Assembly (NCBI GenBank): GCA_030647435.1
Contig: JAUSJX010000012.1
Coordinates: forward strand, 196,063-260,062
Reading direction: 5' to 3'
Source of the DNA: Candidatus Rokuibacteriota bacterium
Lineage (GTDB): Bacteria > Methylomirabilota > Methylomirabilia > Rokubacteriales > CSP1-6
DNA: 64,000 nt
Positions 8,221-18,306 of the stretch are shown piece after piece. The notes beneath the pieces are model-generated. The model did no database searches. It worked only from the letters and a program-made list of their open reading frames with translations, and was not told where the DNA came from. The position numbers and the translations under genes were made by a program. Each line of letters opens with the position of its first letter. Position 1 is the first letter of the stretch.

Positions 8221-8798
8221 TCGGGGGGGCTCAGGCTCTCGTAGTCCTCCGGCGTGTCGATGTCCCTGGGCATAGGGGAGCCGATGTCGACCTGGGCCAG
8301 CCGTGACGGGTCCCGTAGGACGACGGCGCGCGCTCCACGGTCCCCCGCGAGTTCCAGCAGCTCGGGGAAGACCGAGGCGGCGAACAGGACGGGGTTGCCC
8401 AGGCCGTCGGCATACCGGGGCGCGGCAATGCACTTGCCGGGCCTCTTCAACGCTTCGAGCAGAGCCGGTATGACCTCTGCGGGGACGCCCGGCTGGTCGC
8501 CCAGGGCGATGAGAACGGCAGTGGTCCCCGCAGCCAGCGCGCGCACGCCGGCGCTCACGGAGGAGCCCTGCCCCGCCTCGGGGGTCGGATTGACCACGAA
8601 GCGCACCTCCAACCCGTCGAGCGCCCGCGCCAGCGCCTCGTGTTCCGGCGGGGCGACGACAAGCACGTGGCGGATGCCCGCCGAGATCACGCGCTCGACG
8701 GCATGCCGGATGATGGGCCTGCCCTCGACCTCCAGCAACAGCTTGGGGCGCCCCATCCGGCGGGACAGCCCGGCCGCAAGAATGATCGCAGCCGTCAC
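8208..8798 (-). CDS. MocA-like molybdopterin nucleotidyltransferase
   Basis: The 196-aa product is a MobA/MocA-type nucleotidyltransferase: N-terminal AAIILAAGLSRRMGRPKLLL holds the nucleotide-binding LAAGxSxRMG-x-K signature, and VLIALGDQPGVP is the metal-binding GDQP motif. In the xanthine-dehydrogenase/CO-dehydrogenase setting the family makes molybdopterin cytosine dinucleotide from CTP, the cofactor used by this enzyme class; the CTP preference is inferred from context. The GTG start at 8798 is chosen because the family signature starts 4 residues later and a GGGGCGG run precedes it; no ATG lies close. It sits directly behind a strong hairpin terminator. Confidence 0.85.
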   Translation of the reverse strand: MTAAIILAAGLSRRMGRPKLLLEVEGRPIIRHAVERVISAGIRHVLVVAPPEHEALARALDGLEVRFVVNPTPEAGQGSSVSAGVRALAAGTTAVLIALGDQPGVPAEVIPALLEALKRPGKCIAAPRYADGLGNPVLFAASVFPELLELAGDRGARAVVLRDPSRLAQVDIGSPMPRDIDTPEDYESLSPPDDPR

Positions 8799-8807
8799 CG
8801 CCGCCCC

Positions 8808-8844
8808 AAAAACACTCGCCCCGCGGACGTGAATCCGCGGGGCG
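8808..8844 (-). terminator. Rho-independent terminator/attenuator after the FAD-subunit gene
   Basis: A perfect 11-bp GC-rich stem (8817-8827 with 8834-8844), 6-base loop, is followed in the minus direction by AGTG and five T residues (8808-8812). It lies 18 bases past the stop of the FAD-subunit gene and ends only about 10 bases before the GTG of the MocA-like gene. It likely lowers transcription from the three structural genes into the maturation genes. Confidence 0.8.
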
Positions 8845-8862
8845 CGATGGACTCGACCCGGA

Positions 8863-9723
8863 TCACTTCTTGGCGGCCGCCGCCTCCATGGCACGCTTGG
8901 CGAAGACCCTGAGCAAGTGCTGCTTATACTCGACGGAGCCTTGGAGATCGGCCTGGACGTCCACGCCCTCCGCCGCGCTCGAAGCCGCCGCCTGGATCGA
9001 GGCCGCATCGGCGGGCTTGCCGGCTATGGCGGCTTCGACGCCCTTGGCACGTGTCGCCTTGGTGCCGGCACCCGTGATGCCGATGCTGGCCTTACTGATC
9101 TTGCCTCCGTCCAGGGTCAGGACCGCCGCGACGCCAACGACGGCGAAGCGTGAGGCCGGATGCGGGAACTTGGCGTAGGCGCACTTGACGTTCGCCCCAC
9201 ATGCCGGGACACGGATTTCCGTTAGAATCTCATTCTCTGCGAGCGCAGTAGTCAGAAGCGCCTTGAAGAAGTCATCGACCTTGATGGTCCGCTTGCCCTT
9301 GGGCCCCTCGGCCACGAGCTCGGCCCCGAGAGCGATGACAGCAGCCGGCCAGTCAGCGGCCGGGTCCGCGTGGGCGAGACTCCCTCCGAGAGTGCCCATG
9401 TTGCGCACCATGGGGTCGCCGATGTGACCCGCGACCTCCGGCAGGAGCGGGCACTTGCTCTTGAGGACGGCCGAGGACTCGATCGCGTAGTGGGTGGTCA
9501 TGGCGCCGATGACGAGGGTGCCGCCCTCCTCCTTGACTCCGGCGAGCCCCGACACCTTGCCGATGTCGATAAGGTGCTTCGGCTGGGCCAGGCGCAGCTT
9601 CATCGCCGGGAGAAGGCTATGGCCGCCGGCGAGAAGCTTGGCCTCGTCCTTGTACTTGGCCAGGAGATCGACAGCCTCCTTGACCGTGCCGGCCGTGTGG
9701 TACTCGAACTGGGCTGGATACAT
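8863..9723 (-). CDS. coxM: CO/xanthine dehydrogenase-type FAD-binding subunit
   Basis: The 286-aa product is the medium, FAD-carrying subunit of a molybdenum hydroxylase, passing electrons from the Fe-S subunit to an acceptor. Both FAD signatures are present: AGGHSLLP (about residues 32-39) and TLGGSLAHADPAADWP (about 112-127), followed by the CO-dehydrogenase flavoprotein C-terminal domain. Length is typical for CoxM. It follows the large subunit after 11 bp, giving the order small-large-medium (S-L-M) rather than the M-S-L order of classical form I cox operons. Confidence 0.95.
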   Translation of the reverse strand: MYPAQFEYHTAGTVKEAVDLLAKYKDEAKLLAGGHSLLPAMKLRLAQPKHLIDIGKVSGLAGVKEEGGTLVIGAMTTHYAIESSAVLKSKCPLLPEVAGHIGDPMVRNMGTLGGSLAHADPAADWPAAVIALGAELVAEGPKGKRTIKVDDFFKALLTTALAENEILTEIRVPACGANVKCAYAKFPHPASRFAVVGVAAVLTLDGGKISKASIGITGAGTKATRAKGVEAAIAGKPADAASIQAAASSAAEGVDVQADLQGSVEYKQHLLRVFAKRAMEAAAAKK

Positions 9724-9734
9724 GGGCGTCTCCC

Positions 9735-12122
9735 TTACTTCTTCGATTTGGCGGCCTGGATGGTCTTCCAGACCCGCTCAGGCGTGAGCGGCATGACTTC
9801 GATGTGGTCAACGCCGAAGCCCGACAGCGCGTCCACGACCGCGTTGACGACAGCCGGGGTGGAGGCGATGGTCCCCGTCTCTCCCGCCCCCTTGATGCCG
9901 AGCGGGTTGACCGGCGTTGGCGTCTCGGTGCGCGCGGTCTCGTACATCGGCAGCATGTCGGCCTTCGGCACCGCGTAGTCCATGAGGCTGCCGGTAACGA
10001 GCTGGCCGGACTCCTCGTCGTAGACCGCCCCCTCCCAGAGGGCTTGCGCCACGCCCTGGGCGATGCCGCCGTGGACCATCCCGTCGACGATCATCGGATT
10101 GATCACGTTCCCGACGTCGTCCACGGCCACGTACCGCACGATCTTCACGTGGCCGGTATCGCCATCGACCTCGACGACGCAGGCGTGGGCCCCGAACGGG
10201 AAGCAGAAGTTCGAGGGATCGTAGAAGCTCGTCTCCTCGAGCCCGGGCTCGAGGCCCTCGGGGTACTTGTGCGGCACGTAGGCGGTGAGGGCCACCGCGC
10301 CCCAGGGCACTGCCTTGCCGGGGGCACCGCGCACCTGGAACTGCCCACCGACGTACTCGATGTCGCTGGCCGAGGCCTCGAGGAGGTGCGCCGCGATCTT
10401 CTTGCCCTTCTCCAGGATCTTGTTGACCGACATGTGGAGCGCCGTGCCCCCCACCGAGGCGGAGCGGCTGCCGTAGGTGCCCATGCCGAACGGGATCGCC
10501 CCGGTGTCGCCGTGGACGACCTCGACCTGGTCGATCGGGATCTGGAGCCCGTCGGCCACGAGTTGGGCGAAGGTGGTCTCGTGCCCCTGGCCGTGCGAGT
10601 GTGAGCCCGTGTAGACCGTCACCCCTCCCGTCGGGTGCACGCGCACCTTGCCGGACTCGTACAGCCCGGCCCCGGCGCCGAGGGCGCCCACGAGCTTCGA
10701 GGGCGCGATGGAGCAGGCCTCGATGTAGGTCGAGAAGCCGACGCCGAGGTAGCGGCCCTTCTTCCGTGCCTCCGCCTGCTCGGCCCGGAACTTCTTGTAG
10801 TCGAACATCTGGAGGAGGCGGTCGAACGCCTTCGGGTAGTCGCCGCTATCGTAGGACACCGCCACCAGGGTCTGATACGCCCCCGAGAACTTCGGAATGA
10901 AGTTCTTCCGCCGGACGTCGGCGGGGTCCATCTTGAGGGCGGCCGCTGCGGCGTCGACCATCCGCTCGAGCACGTAACAGGCCTCGGGCCGGCCCGCACC
11001 CCGGTACGCGTCCACCGCGGTGGTATTGGTGAACACGCCGGTGACCTCGCAGCGGATGGCGCCGATGGTGTAGACGCCGTTCAGGAGCGTGCCGTAGAGG
11101 AAGGTCGGAACGGCGGGCCCGAAGGTGGAGAGGTACGCTCCCAGGTTCGCAGTCGTCTTGACGTGGAGGCCCAGGATCTTGCCGTCCTTGGACATCGCCA
11201 TCGCGGCATCGGTGACGTGGTCTCGCCCGTGGGCGTCCGTCACGTACGCCTCTCGGCGCGTCGAGGTCCACCTGACGGGCCGCTTGAGCTGGCGCGACGC
11301 CCACGAGCAGACGACCTCTTCGTTGTAGAGGAAGATCTTGGAGCCGAAGCCGCCCCCCACGTCGGGAGAGATGACCCGCACCTTGTGCTCGGGAATGCCG
11401 AGGACAAAGGCGCACATCAGGAGGCGGTGCACGTGCGGGTTCTGCGACGTCACCCAGAGCGTCAGGTCGCCGGTCGACTCCTCAAAGCGCGCGACGCAGG
11501 CCCGCGGCTCCATCGCGTTGGCGACGAGCCGCTGGTTGACGATGCGCTTCTTGACGACGACGTCGGCGCTCTTGAACGCGGCATCGAGGTCGCCGCCTCC
11601 GAGCTCCCACTTGAAGGCGACGTTCCCCGGCGCGCCAGCGTGAATCTGCGCGGCTCCAGCCTGTGCGGCCCCGGCGGTTGCCGTCACCGAGGGCTTCGCC
11701 TCCCAGTCGACCGCCACGAGCTCGGCGGCGTCGAGAGCCGCGTCCTGGCTGTCGGCGATGACCACCGCAACGGGGTCCCCCACGTGGCGGGCCACGTCGG
11801 AGGTCAAGGGCATGTGGGGAACCATGGCCAGGTCCTGCACGACGCCGGGGACGTTCTTGTCCTTGCGAAGATCCCACCCGCACGGCAGCGAGTTGACGCC
11901 GGTCATATCCGTGCCCGTGAACACCGCCACCACGCCGGGGTACGCGAGGGCCTTCGCCGTGTCGATCTTCCGGATCTTCGCGTGCGCGTGAGGGCTCCGG
12001 ACGAAGGCCGCATAGGTCATCCCGGGCAGCTTGAGATCGTCCGTGTAGTTGCCCTTTCCGGTGATGAAGCGCGGGTCCTCGCGCCGCTTGATGCTCGCGC
12101 CCAGCAGTCTTGCCGTCGCCAT
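9735..12122 (-). CDS. coxL: Molybdenum-hydroxylase large subunit, form II CoxL-like
   Basis: The 795-aa product is the catalytic molybdopterin subunit. It has the a/b hammerhead start ([23 protein letters not shown]), the GGGFGSK cofactor contact (about 256-262) and GAGETG near the C terminus with the conserved catalytic Glu. Residues 372-378 read AYRGAGR, the form II signature; true form I CO dehydrogenases carry AYxCSFR with the copper-bound Cys. Form II enzymes are widespread, and their physiological substrate is usually unproven, so CO oxidation should not be assumed. It follows the small subunit by 12 bp. Confidence 0.93.
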   Translation of the reverse strand: MATARLLGASIKRREDPRFITGKGNYTDDLKLPGMTYAAFVRSPHAHAKIRKIDTAKALAYPGVVAVFTGTDMTGVNSLPCGWDLRKDKNVPGVVQDLAMVPHMPLTSDVARHVGDPVAVVIADSQDAALDAAELVAVDWEAKPSVTATAGAAQAGAAQIHAGAPGNVAFKWELGGGDLDAAFKSADVVVKKRIVNQRLVANAMEPRACVARFEESTGDLTLWVTSQNPHVHRLLMCAFVLGIPEHKVRVISPDVGGGFGSKIFLYNEEVVCSWASRQLKRPVRWTSTRREAYVTDAHGRDHVTDAAMAMSKDGKILGLHVKTTANLGAYLSTFGPAVPTFLYGTLLNGVYTIGAIRCEVTGVFTNTTAVDAYRGAGRPEACYVLERMVDAAAAALKMDPADVRRKNFIPKFSGAYQTLVAVSYDSGDYPKAFDRLLQMFDYKKFRAEQAEARKKGRYLGVGFSTYIEACSIAPSKLVGALGAGAGLYESGKVRVHPTGGVTVYTGSHSHGQGHETTFAQLVADGLQIPIDQVEVVHGDTGAIPFGMGTYGSRSASVGGTALHMSVNKILEKGKKIAAHLLEASASDIEYVGGQFQVRGAPGKAVPWGAVALTAYVPHKYPEGLEPGLEETSFYDPSNFCFPFGAHACVVEVDGDTGHVKIVRYVAVDDVGNVINPMIVDGMVHGGIAQGVAQALWEGAVYDEESGQLVTGSLMDYAVPKADMLPMYETARTETPTPVNPLGIKGAGETGTIASTPAVVNAVVDALSGFGVDHIEVMPLTPERVWKTIQAAKSKK

Positions 12123-12134
12123 GGTCGAGCCTCC

Positions 12135-12608
12135 CTACTTCCCCGCCATCTGCTCGGCGGCGTACTGGATGGCCTTGACGATATTGTGGTAGCCCGTGCA
12201 GCGGCAGAGGTTGCCATCGAGCTGGTGGCGGATCTGCTCCTCCGTCGGCTTGGGGTAGCGCTGGAGGAGCTGCGCCGCCGACATGATCATGCCGGGCGTA
12301 CAGAAGCCGCACTGCAGGCCGTGCTTCTCCCAGAAGGCATCCTGGATCGGATGCAGCTTGCCGTCCTTGGCCATGCCCTCGATGGTCGCGATCTGGGCGC
12401 CGTCCGCCTGGACGGCCAGCATGGTGCAGGACTTGACCGCCTGGCCGTTCAAATGGATGGTGCACGCTCCGCACTGGCTGGTGTCGCACCCCACGTGGGT
12501 GCCCGTCAGACCGGCCAGTTCGCGGATGAAGTGGACGAGGAGCAGCCGCGGCTCGACCTCGTGGGTGTGCTTGACGCCGTTGATGGTGATGCTCACGGAC
12601 TTTTTCAC
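12135..12608 (-). CDS. coxS: Two-[2Fe-2S] small subunit of molybdenum hydroxylase
   Basis: The 157-aa product carries both cluster motifs: plant-ferredoxin type Cys41, Cys46, Cys49 and Cys61, and the helical domain set Cys100, Cys103, Cys135 and Cys137 (CGFCTPGM and CRCTGY). It transfers electrons from the Mo centre to FAD. The GTG start at 12608 is chosen over an upstream ATG because a strong GAGGAGG site lies 8 bases before it and family similarity starts at SVSITING. It is the first gene after a good sigma-70-like promoter, so it likely heads the operon. Confidence 0.95.
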   Translation of the reverse strand: MKKSVSITINGVKHTHEVEPRLLLVHFIRELAGLTGTHVGCDTSQCGACTIHLNGQAVKSCTMLAVQADGAQIATIEGMAKDGKLHPIQDAFWEKHGLQCGFCTPGMIMSAAQLLQRYPKPTEEQIRHQLDGNLCRCTGYHNIVKAIQYAAEQMAGK

Positions 12609-12693
12609 CGCGCGTACCTCCTCAGAGGACTGGATGCTGATCGATGAACGCCGCCTCTCATTCGAGGGATCGAGGCCGGCGAAAGCGAGCAAC

Positions 12694-12722
12694 ACCGTAG
12701 TCCCGCCGGGCCGCCATGTCAA
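12694..12722 (-). promoter_or_regulatory. Sigma-70-like promoter for the molybdenum-hydroxylase operon
   Basis: On the minus strand a perfect -35 TTGACA (12717-12722) is followed by a 17-base spacer and a -10-like TACGGT (12694-12699). The predicted transcript starts near 12687, leaving about 80 untranslated bases before the GTG of the small subunit. The -10 box matches the consensus at only three of six positions. Confidence 0.6.
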
Positions 12723-12736
12723 GGACGGTCTGCAAC

Positions 12737-15700
12737 TTAGATCCTTCTCAGCCGTTCCAAGTTTTCGAGGGCGATCTGGACGGGCCGCCAGGCGAGGAAG
12801 GTCTCCCGCAGGGCGGCCTCGGGCGCCCGCTCGGCGATCGCATGGATCGTGTCGGCAGCCAGCGCGGCCACTGCCGTGGCATCGTCCCCCTTGCCCCTCG
12901 CCACGCGATCGCCGGCGGCCCGGGCCGCCAGGGCTAGGGCCAAGCTGTGGGCCGACTGCCAGATGAGGTTCGGGTACTCGATGCGCCGCGCGATCCCTAG
13001 CGCCTCGCGGAGGTCGACCTCGGCCCGTGTCCAGTCGTGTGCCACAGAAGCGATCCGGCCCCGCAGCAAATGGGCCTTGCCCACGTACTTGAGCGAGCTC
13101 GTCGCGCGCGCCTGGACCAGCGCCTTCTCCACCTGCAGCAGCGCCTTCTCGGGCTCACCGAGGGCCAGCAAGGTCTCGGCCAAGTACGTCGCCAGGTGCA
13201 TGGCCCAGCGCCACCGGTGGGCGCCGAAGCCGGACTTCTCCACGCGGACGAGGCTGTCCTCGGGCACCGCCAGCGCCTTGCCGGTTTCGTCAAGGTGGAG
13301 GTGGTCGTATCCGGTGTTGATGAGGGCGCTCACCTCCACGTTCTGGTTCTTGATCCGGTGCCCCATCTCCTGGCTTTCGCGGTTGAGCTCGGTCGCGCGA
13401 CGGAAGTCGCCCAGTTCCTGGTAGAGCCATCCCAACGAGTTCGTCAGGCGCCCCGTCACCCAGGCTGTCTCGCGGTCCCGCGCCAGGCTCAGCCCCTGGT
13501 TGATAACGGCCAGCCCCTGGGCGTGCTCGCCCAGCCCGACCAGGGCGAGACAGCGGAAGGCCAGCGCGATCAGCTCGGAGAGGCCGTCGTGGTTCTCGCG
13601 GGCCGTCTCCTCCCCCCGGCGGCAGAGCGGGATCGCCTTGTGGAACTCGGCGCGCCAGTGGGCGTGGGCTCCGAGCCAGGTGAGGTTCTGCGCGATGGCA
13701 TCTTTGAAGCCGCGGGCCTCGCTGATGCGGAGCGACTCCTCGAGCTTCTCATCCCCCTTCACGAGATCGCCTTCCATCTGATAGAGGAGCCCGAGGTAGC
13801 ACAGGCTCTTGGCCACCGCCTCCTCGTCGCCGATCTCGCGACCGATGCGGAACGCTTCTTCGGCGAAGGCCTTGGTCTGCGGCACGTGCTCGGCAGAGAA
13901 GGTCAGATAGTGAGCGAGGGAAAGGTCCACGAGGGCCTGGGCTTCAGCAAAGCGGTCGCCCGCCTCCCGGGCCATCGCGAGCATCCTGTTGAACTCCGCG
14001 ATGGCCTCCGCGGGTCGGCTCATCAACCGCCAGATCTGTCCACGCCGCTGGTAGATTTCCATGATCCGCTTCGGCGCCAGCGGCGGCGAGACGCGTCCGG
14101 AGATATCGAGGGCTTTCGCATAAGCGTCGAGAGCCGACTGGTTGGCGAAGGCATCCTTCGCCCGATCGCCCGATCGGACCAGGAACTCGAAGGCCTTCGG
14201 CCAGTCCTCGCCGCTGACGAAGTGGTGGGCCAGCTCCTGATAGTGGTCGGCCAGCCGGTCGGGGTACAGCTCCTCGATGGCGCCGCCGACAGCCCGGTGC
14301 AGCTCCCTCCGGCGCTCTTTCAGGAGGCTGCTGTAGGCCACGTCCTGGATCACGGCGTGCTTGAAGATGTAGGCAGGCTCGGGCAGCAGCCCCTGCTCGT
14401 AGATGATCTCGAGCGCCTTCAGCTCCTGGAGGAGCCCCTCGAGCTTTCCGGTCAGCCCGGCGATGCGCTCCAGTAGCCGCTTGAGGAACTGGCGACCGAT
14501 CACCGACGCGAGCTGGACGGTGCGCTTGCCGTCGTCCCCAAGCCGGTCGAGGCGAGCCATAATGATGTCGTGGATGGTCTCGGGCACGCTCACCTCGCCC
14601 ACCCCCTTGACCATCCGGAGGCCGCCGTTCTCGCGCCTCAGGACGCCGAGATCGAGGAGCGTCTTCGCCACCTCCTCGACGAAGAGCGGCACGCCCTCGG
14701 CCTTGTCCAGGAGGGCGGCCTTGAGCTCCACCGGGAACTGGTCCGTGCCCAGCACGAGGCCAGCCATGTCCAGGGCCTCGGCCTCCGAGAGCGTGTGCAG
14801 GGCGAGGGTCGTGTAGAAGCTGCGGCTCCCGAAGGGCGGGTTGTACCCGACCCGGTAGGTCATGAGGACCATGATCGGCGCGCCGGCCACCGAGCCCATG
14901 AGCGAGTTGAGATACTCCTCCGTGCTGGCGTCGATCCAGTGGAGGTCCTCGAACACGAATACGATAGGCCGAATGGACGCTCCCCGCAGCGCCAACGCGC
15001 GCATGGCCTCCAGCACCCCCTTCCGCCTGGCGGGCGCGTCCATCGCGGCGACAGCCGGATCGCCCGGGTCCACGGACAGCAGGTACCGCACGTACGGGAT
15101 ATACGCCTCGAGCTGCCCCATGCGCCGCATGCCGTGCTCGACCTTGGCGATGATCTCGGGCTCGCCGTCGAACTCCTCGATGCTGAAATTCTCCCGAAGC
15201 TGGTCGAGGAGCGGCAGAAACGGGATGGACTGGCCGAAGGAGATGCACTGGCCCTCCAGCCACGTGACGGCCTCGCCCGCCTCGGCCATCCGCCGGCGGA
15301 ACTCGAGCAGCAGCCGTGACTTGCCGATACCGGCGTCGCCCGAGATAAAGACCACCTGCCCCCGCCCGGCCTTGACCTCGGTGAAGCGCTCGAGCAAGGT
15401 GGCGACCTCGTGAACCCGACCCACCAGCGGCGTGAGTCCGCGCTCCACGGATGCCTCGAAGCGCGACCGCCGCAGCCTGGGCCGCAGCACTTCCCAGGCC
15501 CGGACCGGAGCGTGGCCCTTGACGCTCACCTCGCTGAGGTCGAGGGTCTCGAAGAACGACGAGATCACCCGGTGGGTCGCCTCGGTGACGACCACGCTCC
15601 CTGGCCGCGCGACTTGCTGCATCCGCGCCGCCAGGTTCGTCGTGTCGCCGACCGCGGTGTAGTCCATGCGCAGGTCGTCGCCGATCCGGCCCACCACCAC

Positions 15701-16312
15701 GAGCCCGGTGTTGATTCCGATCCGCATCTGGAGTTCCGGGCCGCCCTGGGCCTTCAGCTCCTCCCCGTAGTCTCTGAGCGCCCGCTGGATCCCAAGCGCG
15801 GCGTGGACAGCCCGCCGCGGCCCATCCTCGTGGGCGATCGGGGCGCCGAACAACGCCATCACCCCGTCGCCCGTGTACTGGTTGATGGTGCCCTCGAAGC
15901 GGTGGACCTCTGCCGTGATCACCTCGAAACACCGATCCATGATGCGATGCACGTCCTCGGGGTCGAGCTTCTCGGCCAGCGGCGTGAAGCCGGCGACGTC
16001 GGTAAAGAGCACGGTCACCTGCCGCCGCTCGCCCTCGAGGGCCGAGCGGCTCGTCAGGATCTTCTCGGCCAGGTGCTTGGGCGTGTACGAAGCAAGACGG
16101 GCCTGGAAATCCGCTCCCGGAGGTGGCACGGTCGGTGAGGACGCCGGCGCGGCCTCGGCCGCACCGAGCTGATGGCCGCACTCGAGGCAAAACTTCGCCG
16201 CCGGCGGCAGCTCGGTCCCGCACTGCGGACATGCAGCCGCCAAACGCTGGCCGCACTCGAGGCAGAACTTGGCGCGCTCGGGGTTGTCGTGGCGGCAGGC
16301 TGGGCAGATCAT
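12737..16312 (-). CDS. Double zinc ribbon, adenylate cyclase, AAA ATPase, TPR protein
   Basis: A 1191-aa multidomain protein. Residues 1-46 form two zinc ribbons (CPAC...CLEC and CPQC...CLEC). Residues 98-275 are a class III nucleotide cyclase with both metal-binding aspartates (D105 in FTDVAGFT, D149 in TGDG) and the [10 protein letters not shown] segment, so it looks catalytically intact. An AAA_16/STAND-like NTPase follows (Walker A GDAGIGKS, 325-332; [10 protein letters not shown] as Walker B), and about residues 720-1150 are TPR-like helices. Such proteins are thought to couple peptide or metabolite sensing to cyclic-nucleotide output; the input is unknown. Its ATG overlaps the larC stop (ATGA), so it is co-translated with nickel-pincer cofactor genes. 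Confidence 0.9.
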   Translation of the reverse strand: MICPACRHDNPERAKFCLECGQRLAAACPQCGTELPPAAKFCLECGHQLGAAEAAPASSPTVPPPGADFQARLASYTPKHLAEKILTSRSALEGERRQVTVLFTDVAGFTPLAEKLDPEDVHRIMDRCFEVITAEVHRFEGTINQYTGDGVMALFGAPIAHEDGPRRAVHAALGIQRALRDYGEELKAQGGPELQMRIGINTGLVVVGRIGDDLRMDYTAVGDTTNLAARMQQVARPGSVVVTEATHRVISSFFETLDLSEVSVKGHAPVRAWEVLRPRLRRSRFEASVERGLTPLVGRVHEVATLLERFTEVKAGRGQVVFISGDAGIGKSRLLLEFRRRMAEAGEAVTWLEGQCISFGQSIPFLPLLDQLRENFSIEEFDGEPEIIAKVEHGMRRMGQLEAYIPYVRYLLSVDPGDPAVAAMDAPARRKGVLEAMRALALRGASIRPIVFVFEDLHWIDASTEEYLNSLMGSVAGAPIMVLMTYRVGYNPPFGSRSFYTTLALHTLSEAEALDMAGLVLGTDQFPVELKAALLDKAEGVPLFVEEVAKTLLDLGVLRRENGGLRMVKGVGEVSVPETIHDIIMARLDRLGDDGKRTVQLASVIGRQFLKRLLERIAGLTGKLEGLLQELKALEIIYEQGLLPEPAYIFKHAVIQDVAYSSLLKERRRELHRAVGGAIEELYPDRLADHYQELAHHFVSGEDWPKAFEFLVRSGDRAKDAFANQSALDAYAKALDISGRVSPPLAPKRIMEIYQRRGQIWRLMSRPAEAIAEFNRMLAMAREAGDRFAEAQALVDLSLAHYLTFSAEHVPQTKAFAEEAFRIGREIGDEEAVAKSLCYLGLLYQMEGDLVKGDEKLEESLRISEARGFKDAIAQNLTWLGAHAHWRAEFHKAIPLCRRGEETARENHDGLSELIALAFRCLALVGLGEHAQGLAVINQGLSLARDRETAWVTGRLTNSLGWLYQELGDFRRATELNRESQEMGHRIKNQNVEVSALINTGYDHLHLDETGKALAVPEDSLVRVEKSGFGAHRWRWAMHLATYLAETLLALGEPEKALLQVEKALVQARATSSLKYVGKAHLLRGRIASVAHDWTRAEVDLREALGIARRIEYPNLIWQSAHSLALALAARAAGDRVARGKGDDATAVAALAADTIHAIAERAPEAALRETFLAWRPVQIALENLERLRRI

Positions 16313-17538
16313 GGCTGGAGCAGCCGCCGACCGTCGGCCCGCGCCTGGTCAAGGACCTCGCGGACCGGCAGTCCCTTCTCCTTCGCGATGCGGCGGACCT
16401 CGGCGAACTCGGGCGTCGCGGTCACCACCCGCCCGGCGAGCCGCGACACCTTGAAGGGCACGGGGCCGTAGGCGGTCGCGAGGGTAACGGTCTCGCGGTC
16501 GAGCCGCTCTCGCTGGTAGGCCGTCCAGCGCACGCCGATGGTCGGCGACTCCTCGAAGAGAACGCGCGAGAGCTCGGTCACGCGGTCGGGGGCGCAGAGG
16601 GCCGTCAAGACTATGCCGGGCCGGCTCTTTTTCATCGTGACCGGCGTCAGGTAGACATCGAGGGCGCCCGACTCGAAGAGCCGTTCCATTACGGCCTCCC
16701 AGAGCTGCGGCTGCATGTCATCCACTGTCGTCTCGACCTGCACGATGGTTTCGCGCCCGGCGGGCCCTGTCGCCTGGCCCAGGAATACGCGGACGAGGTT
16801 CGGGGTCTCCAGGTCCATGGTCCCGGCGCCGTAGCCCACCGCCTCCACCGTCATGGCCGGCATCGCCCCGGCCGACACCGACAGCGTCGTAAGGATGGCC
16901 GCGCCCGTCGGCGTCACGAGCTCGCGCCTCACTCCCGTGTCCACCACGGGGAAACCCTTGAGGAGCTCGGCCGTGCCGGGACCCGGGATGGCCATGCGCC
17001 CATGCGCCCCCGTGACGAAGCCTCCGCCCACCGGCAGCGCCGAGCAGTGAACGGCGTCCACGCCGAGGAGATGGAGGCCGACGCACGCGCCCACCACGTC
17101 TACGATGGCGTCCACCGCCCCCACGTCGTGGAAGTGGACTTGGTCCACGGTCGTCCCGTGAACGCGAGCCTCGGCGTGCGCGAGCCTCGTGAAGATCCGC
17201 CCCGCCCGGTCTTTCACTGGCGCGTCGAGCCCGCTCGCCGCGATGAGCTCGAGGATCGCGCCGAGGTTTCTATCCGGGTGGTGGTGCTCGTCGTGCGGAT
17301 GCGCGTGCGAGTGCCCGGCATCCGGGCGCGTGTGAGAGTGATCGTGAACGTGGACGTCCACCTTCGTGGCGCGGAAGGCGCCCTTCATTACCTCGCGCCG
17401 CTCGAGCGTGAAACCCGGCAGCCGGAGCTTGGCGAGCTCGCCCTGGAGCGCCTCGAAGGGTACCCCCGCATCGACGAGGGCGCCCATGATCATGTCTCCC
17501 GCGGCGCCGCTCGGACAGTCGAAGTAGGCGATGCGCAC
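16309..17538 (-). CDS. larC: LarC, nickel insertion protein for the nickel-pincer cofactor
   Basis: The 409-aa product matches LarC, which inserts nickel into the pincer nucleotide by a CTP-dependent reaction. The start IAYFDCPSGAAGDMIMGAL is the conserved LarC N terminus; a His/Asp-rich stretch (about residues 62-88, many His) is a likely nickel-binding or storage segment; the C-terminal part (VETTVDDMQPQLWEAVMERL, SRPGIVLTALC) is the CTP-binding half. It is a single uninterrupted frame, unlike the programmed-frameshift larC1/larC2 of Lactobacillus. It lies 9 bp after larB and overlaps the cyclase start. Confidence 0.95.
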   Translation of the reverse strand: MRIAYFDCPSGAAGDMIMGALVDAGVPFEALQGELAKLRLPGFTLERREVMKGAFRATKVDVHVHDHSHTRPDAGHSHAHPHDEHHHPDRNLGAILELIAASGLDAPVKDRAGRIFTRLAHAEARVHGTTVDQVHFHDVGAVDAIVDVVGACVGLHLLGVDAVHCSALPVGGGFVTGAHGRMAIPGPGTAELLKGFPVVDTGVRRELVTPTGAAILTTLSVSAGAMPAMTVEAVGYGAGTMDLETPNLVRVFLGQATGPAGRETIVQVETTVDDMQPQLWEAVMERLFESGALDVYLTPVTMKKSRPGIVLTALCAPDRVTELSRVLFEESPTIGVRWTAYQRERLDRETVTLATAYGPVPFKVSRLAGRVVTATPEFAEVRRIAKEKGLPVREVLDQARADGRRLLQP

Positions 17539-17547
17539 CGTATAACC

Positions 17548-18306
17548 TCAGCGGACCTTGGAGGCGAGCTTGTTGATCTGGTTGGCTTGGGCGGCAGCGC
17601 CGTAGCCGTTGTCTATGTTGACCACCGACACCCCCGGCGCGCACGAGTTGAGCATGGCCAGCAGCGCCGCCACCCCGCCGAAGGAGGCGCCGTAGCCCAC
17701 GCTCGTCGGCACCGCGATCACCGGCCGGTCCACGAGGCCGCCGATCACGCTCGGCAGAGCGCCCTCCATGCCCGCCACGGCGATGATCACGTTGGCCTCG
17801 TTGAGCCGGTCGAGGTGCGGGACGAGGCGGTGGAGTCCGGCCACGCCGCAGTCATAGAGCCGCTCGACGCGGTTGCCCATCGCCTCCGCCGTTACCGCGG
17901 CCTCCTCGGCCACGGGCAGATCCGAAGTGCCGGCACTCACAACCATGATGAGTCCGACGCCCGCGTGGCCCAGTGGCTTGACAACGACCAGCCGTGCGTC
18001 CGTGTGAACCGCGCACTCGAGCCCGGAGACCGTCAGGGCGTCGATCACCGCCGGCTCCGCACGCGTCGCCAGAATGTTGTCGTGACTCTCAGCGAGGCGC
18101 CTGACGATGGCCACCACCTGCTCGGGAGTCTTGCCCTGGCAGAACACGGCCTCCGGCACGCCGTGCCGCAGCGAGCGATGCAAATCCACGCGGGCGAAGC
18201 GGAGGTCGTCGACGGGCAGATCGCGGAGCCGCGCCAGCGCCTGGTCTGGCTGGAGCGTTCCTCTCGCGACCGACTCGAGGAGCTGCCTTACTTTTTCTTT
18301 ATCCAT
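17548..18306 (-). CDS. larB: LarB, pyridinium-3,5-biscarboxylate mononucleotide synthase
   Basis: The 252-aa product matches LarB, which carboxylates and hydrolyses nicotinic acid adenine dinucleotide as the first step of nickel-pincer cofactor synthesis. The C-terminal two thirds show the PurE-like carboxylase fold: VVSAGTSDLPVAEEA, YDCGVAGLHRL, AVAGMEGALPSVIGGL and AVPTSVGYGASFGG. The gene begins inside the last codons of larE (overlap about 19 bases) and is followed by larC after 9 bp, so the three cofactor genes are tightly coupled in the order larE-larB-larC. Confidence 0.96.
   Translation of the reverse strand: MDKEKVRQLLESVARGTLQPDQALARLRDLPVDDLRFARVDLHRSLRHGVPEAVFCQGKTPEQVVAIVRRLAESHDNILATRAEPAVIDALTVSGLECAVHTDARLVVVKPLGHAGVGLIMVVSAGTSDLPVAEEAAVTAEAMGNRVERLYDCGVAGLHRLVPHLDRLNEANVIIAVAGMEGALPSVIGGLVDRPVIAVPTSVGYGASFGGVAALLAMLNSCAPGVSVVNIDNGYGAAAQANQINKLASKVR

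Noticed and set aside
9735-12122. Calling the large subunit a proven aerobic CO dehydrogenase
   Set aside because: The active-site loop is AYRGAGR (form II), not the AYxCSFR copper-binding form I loop.
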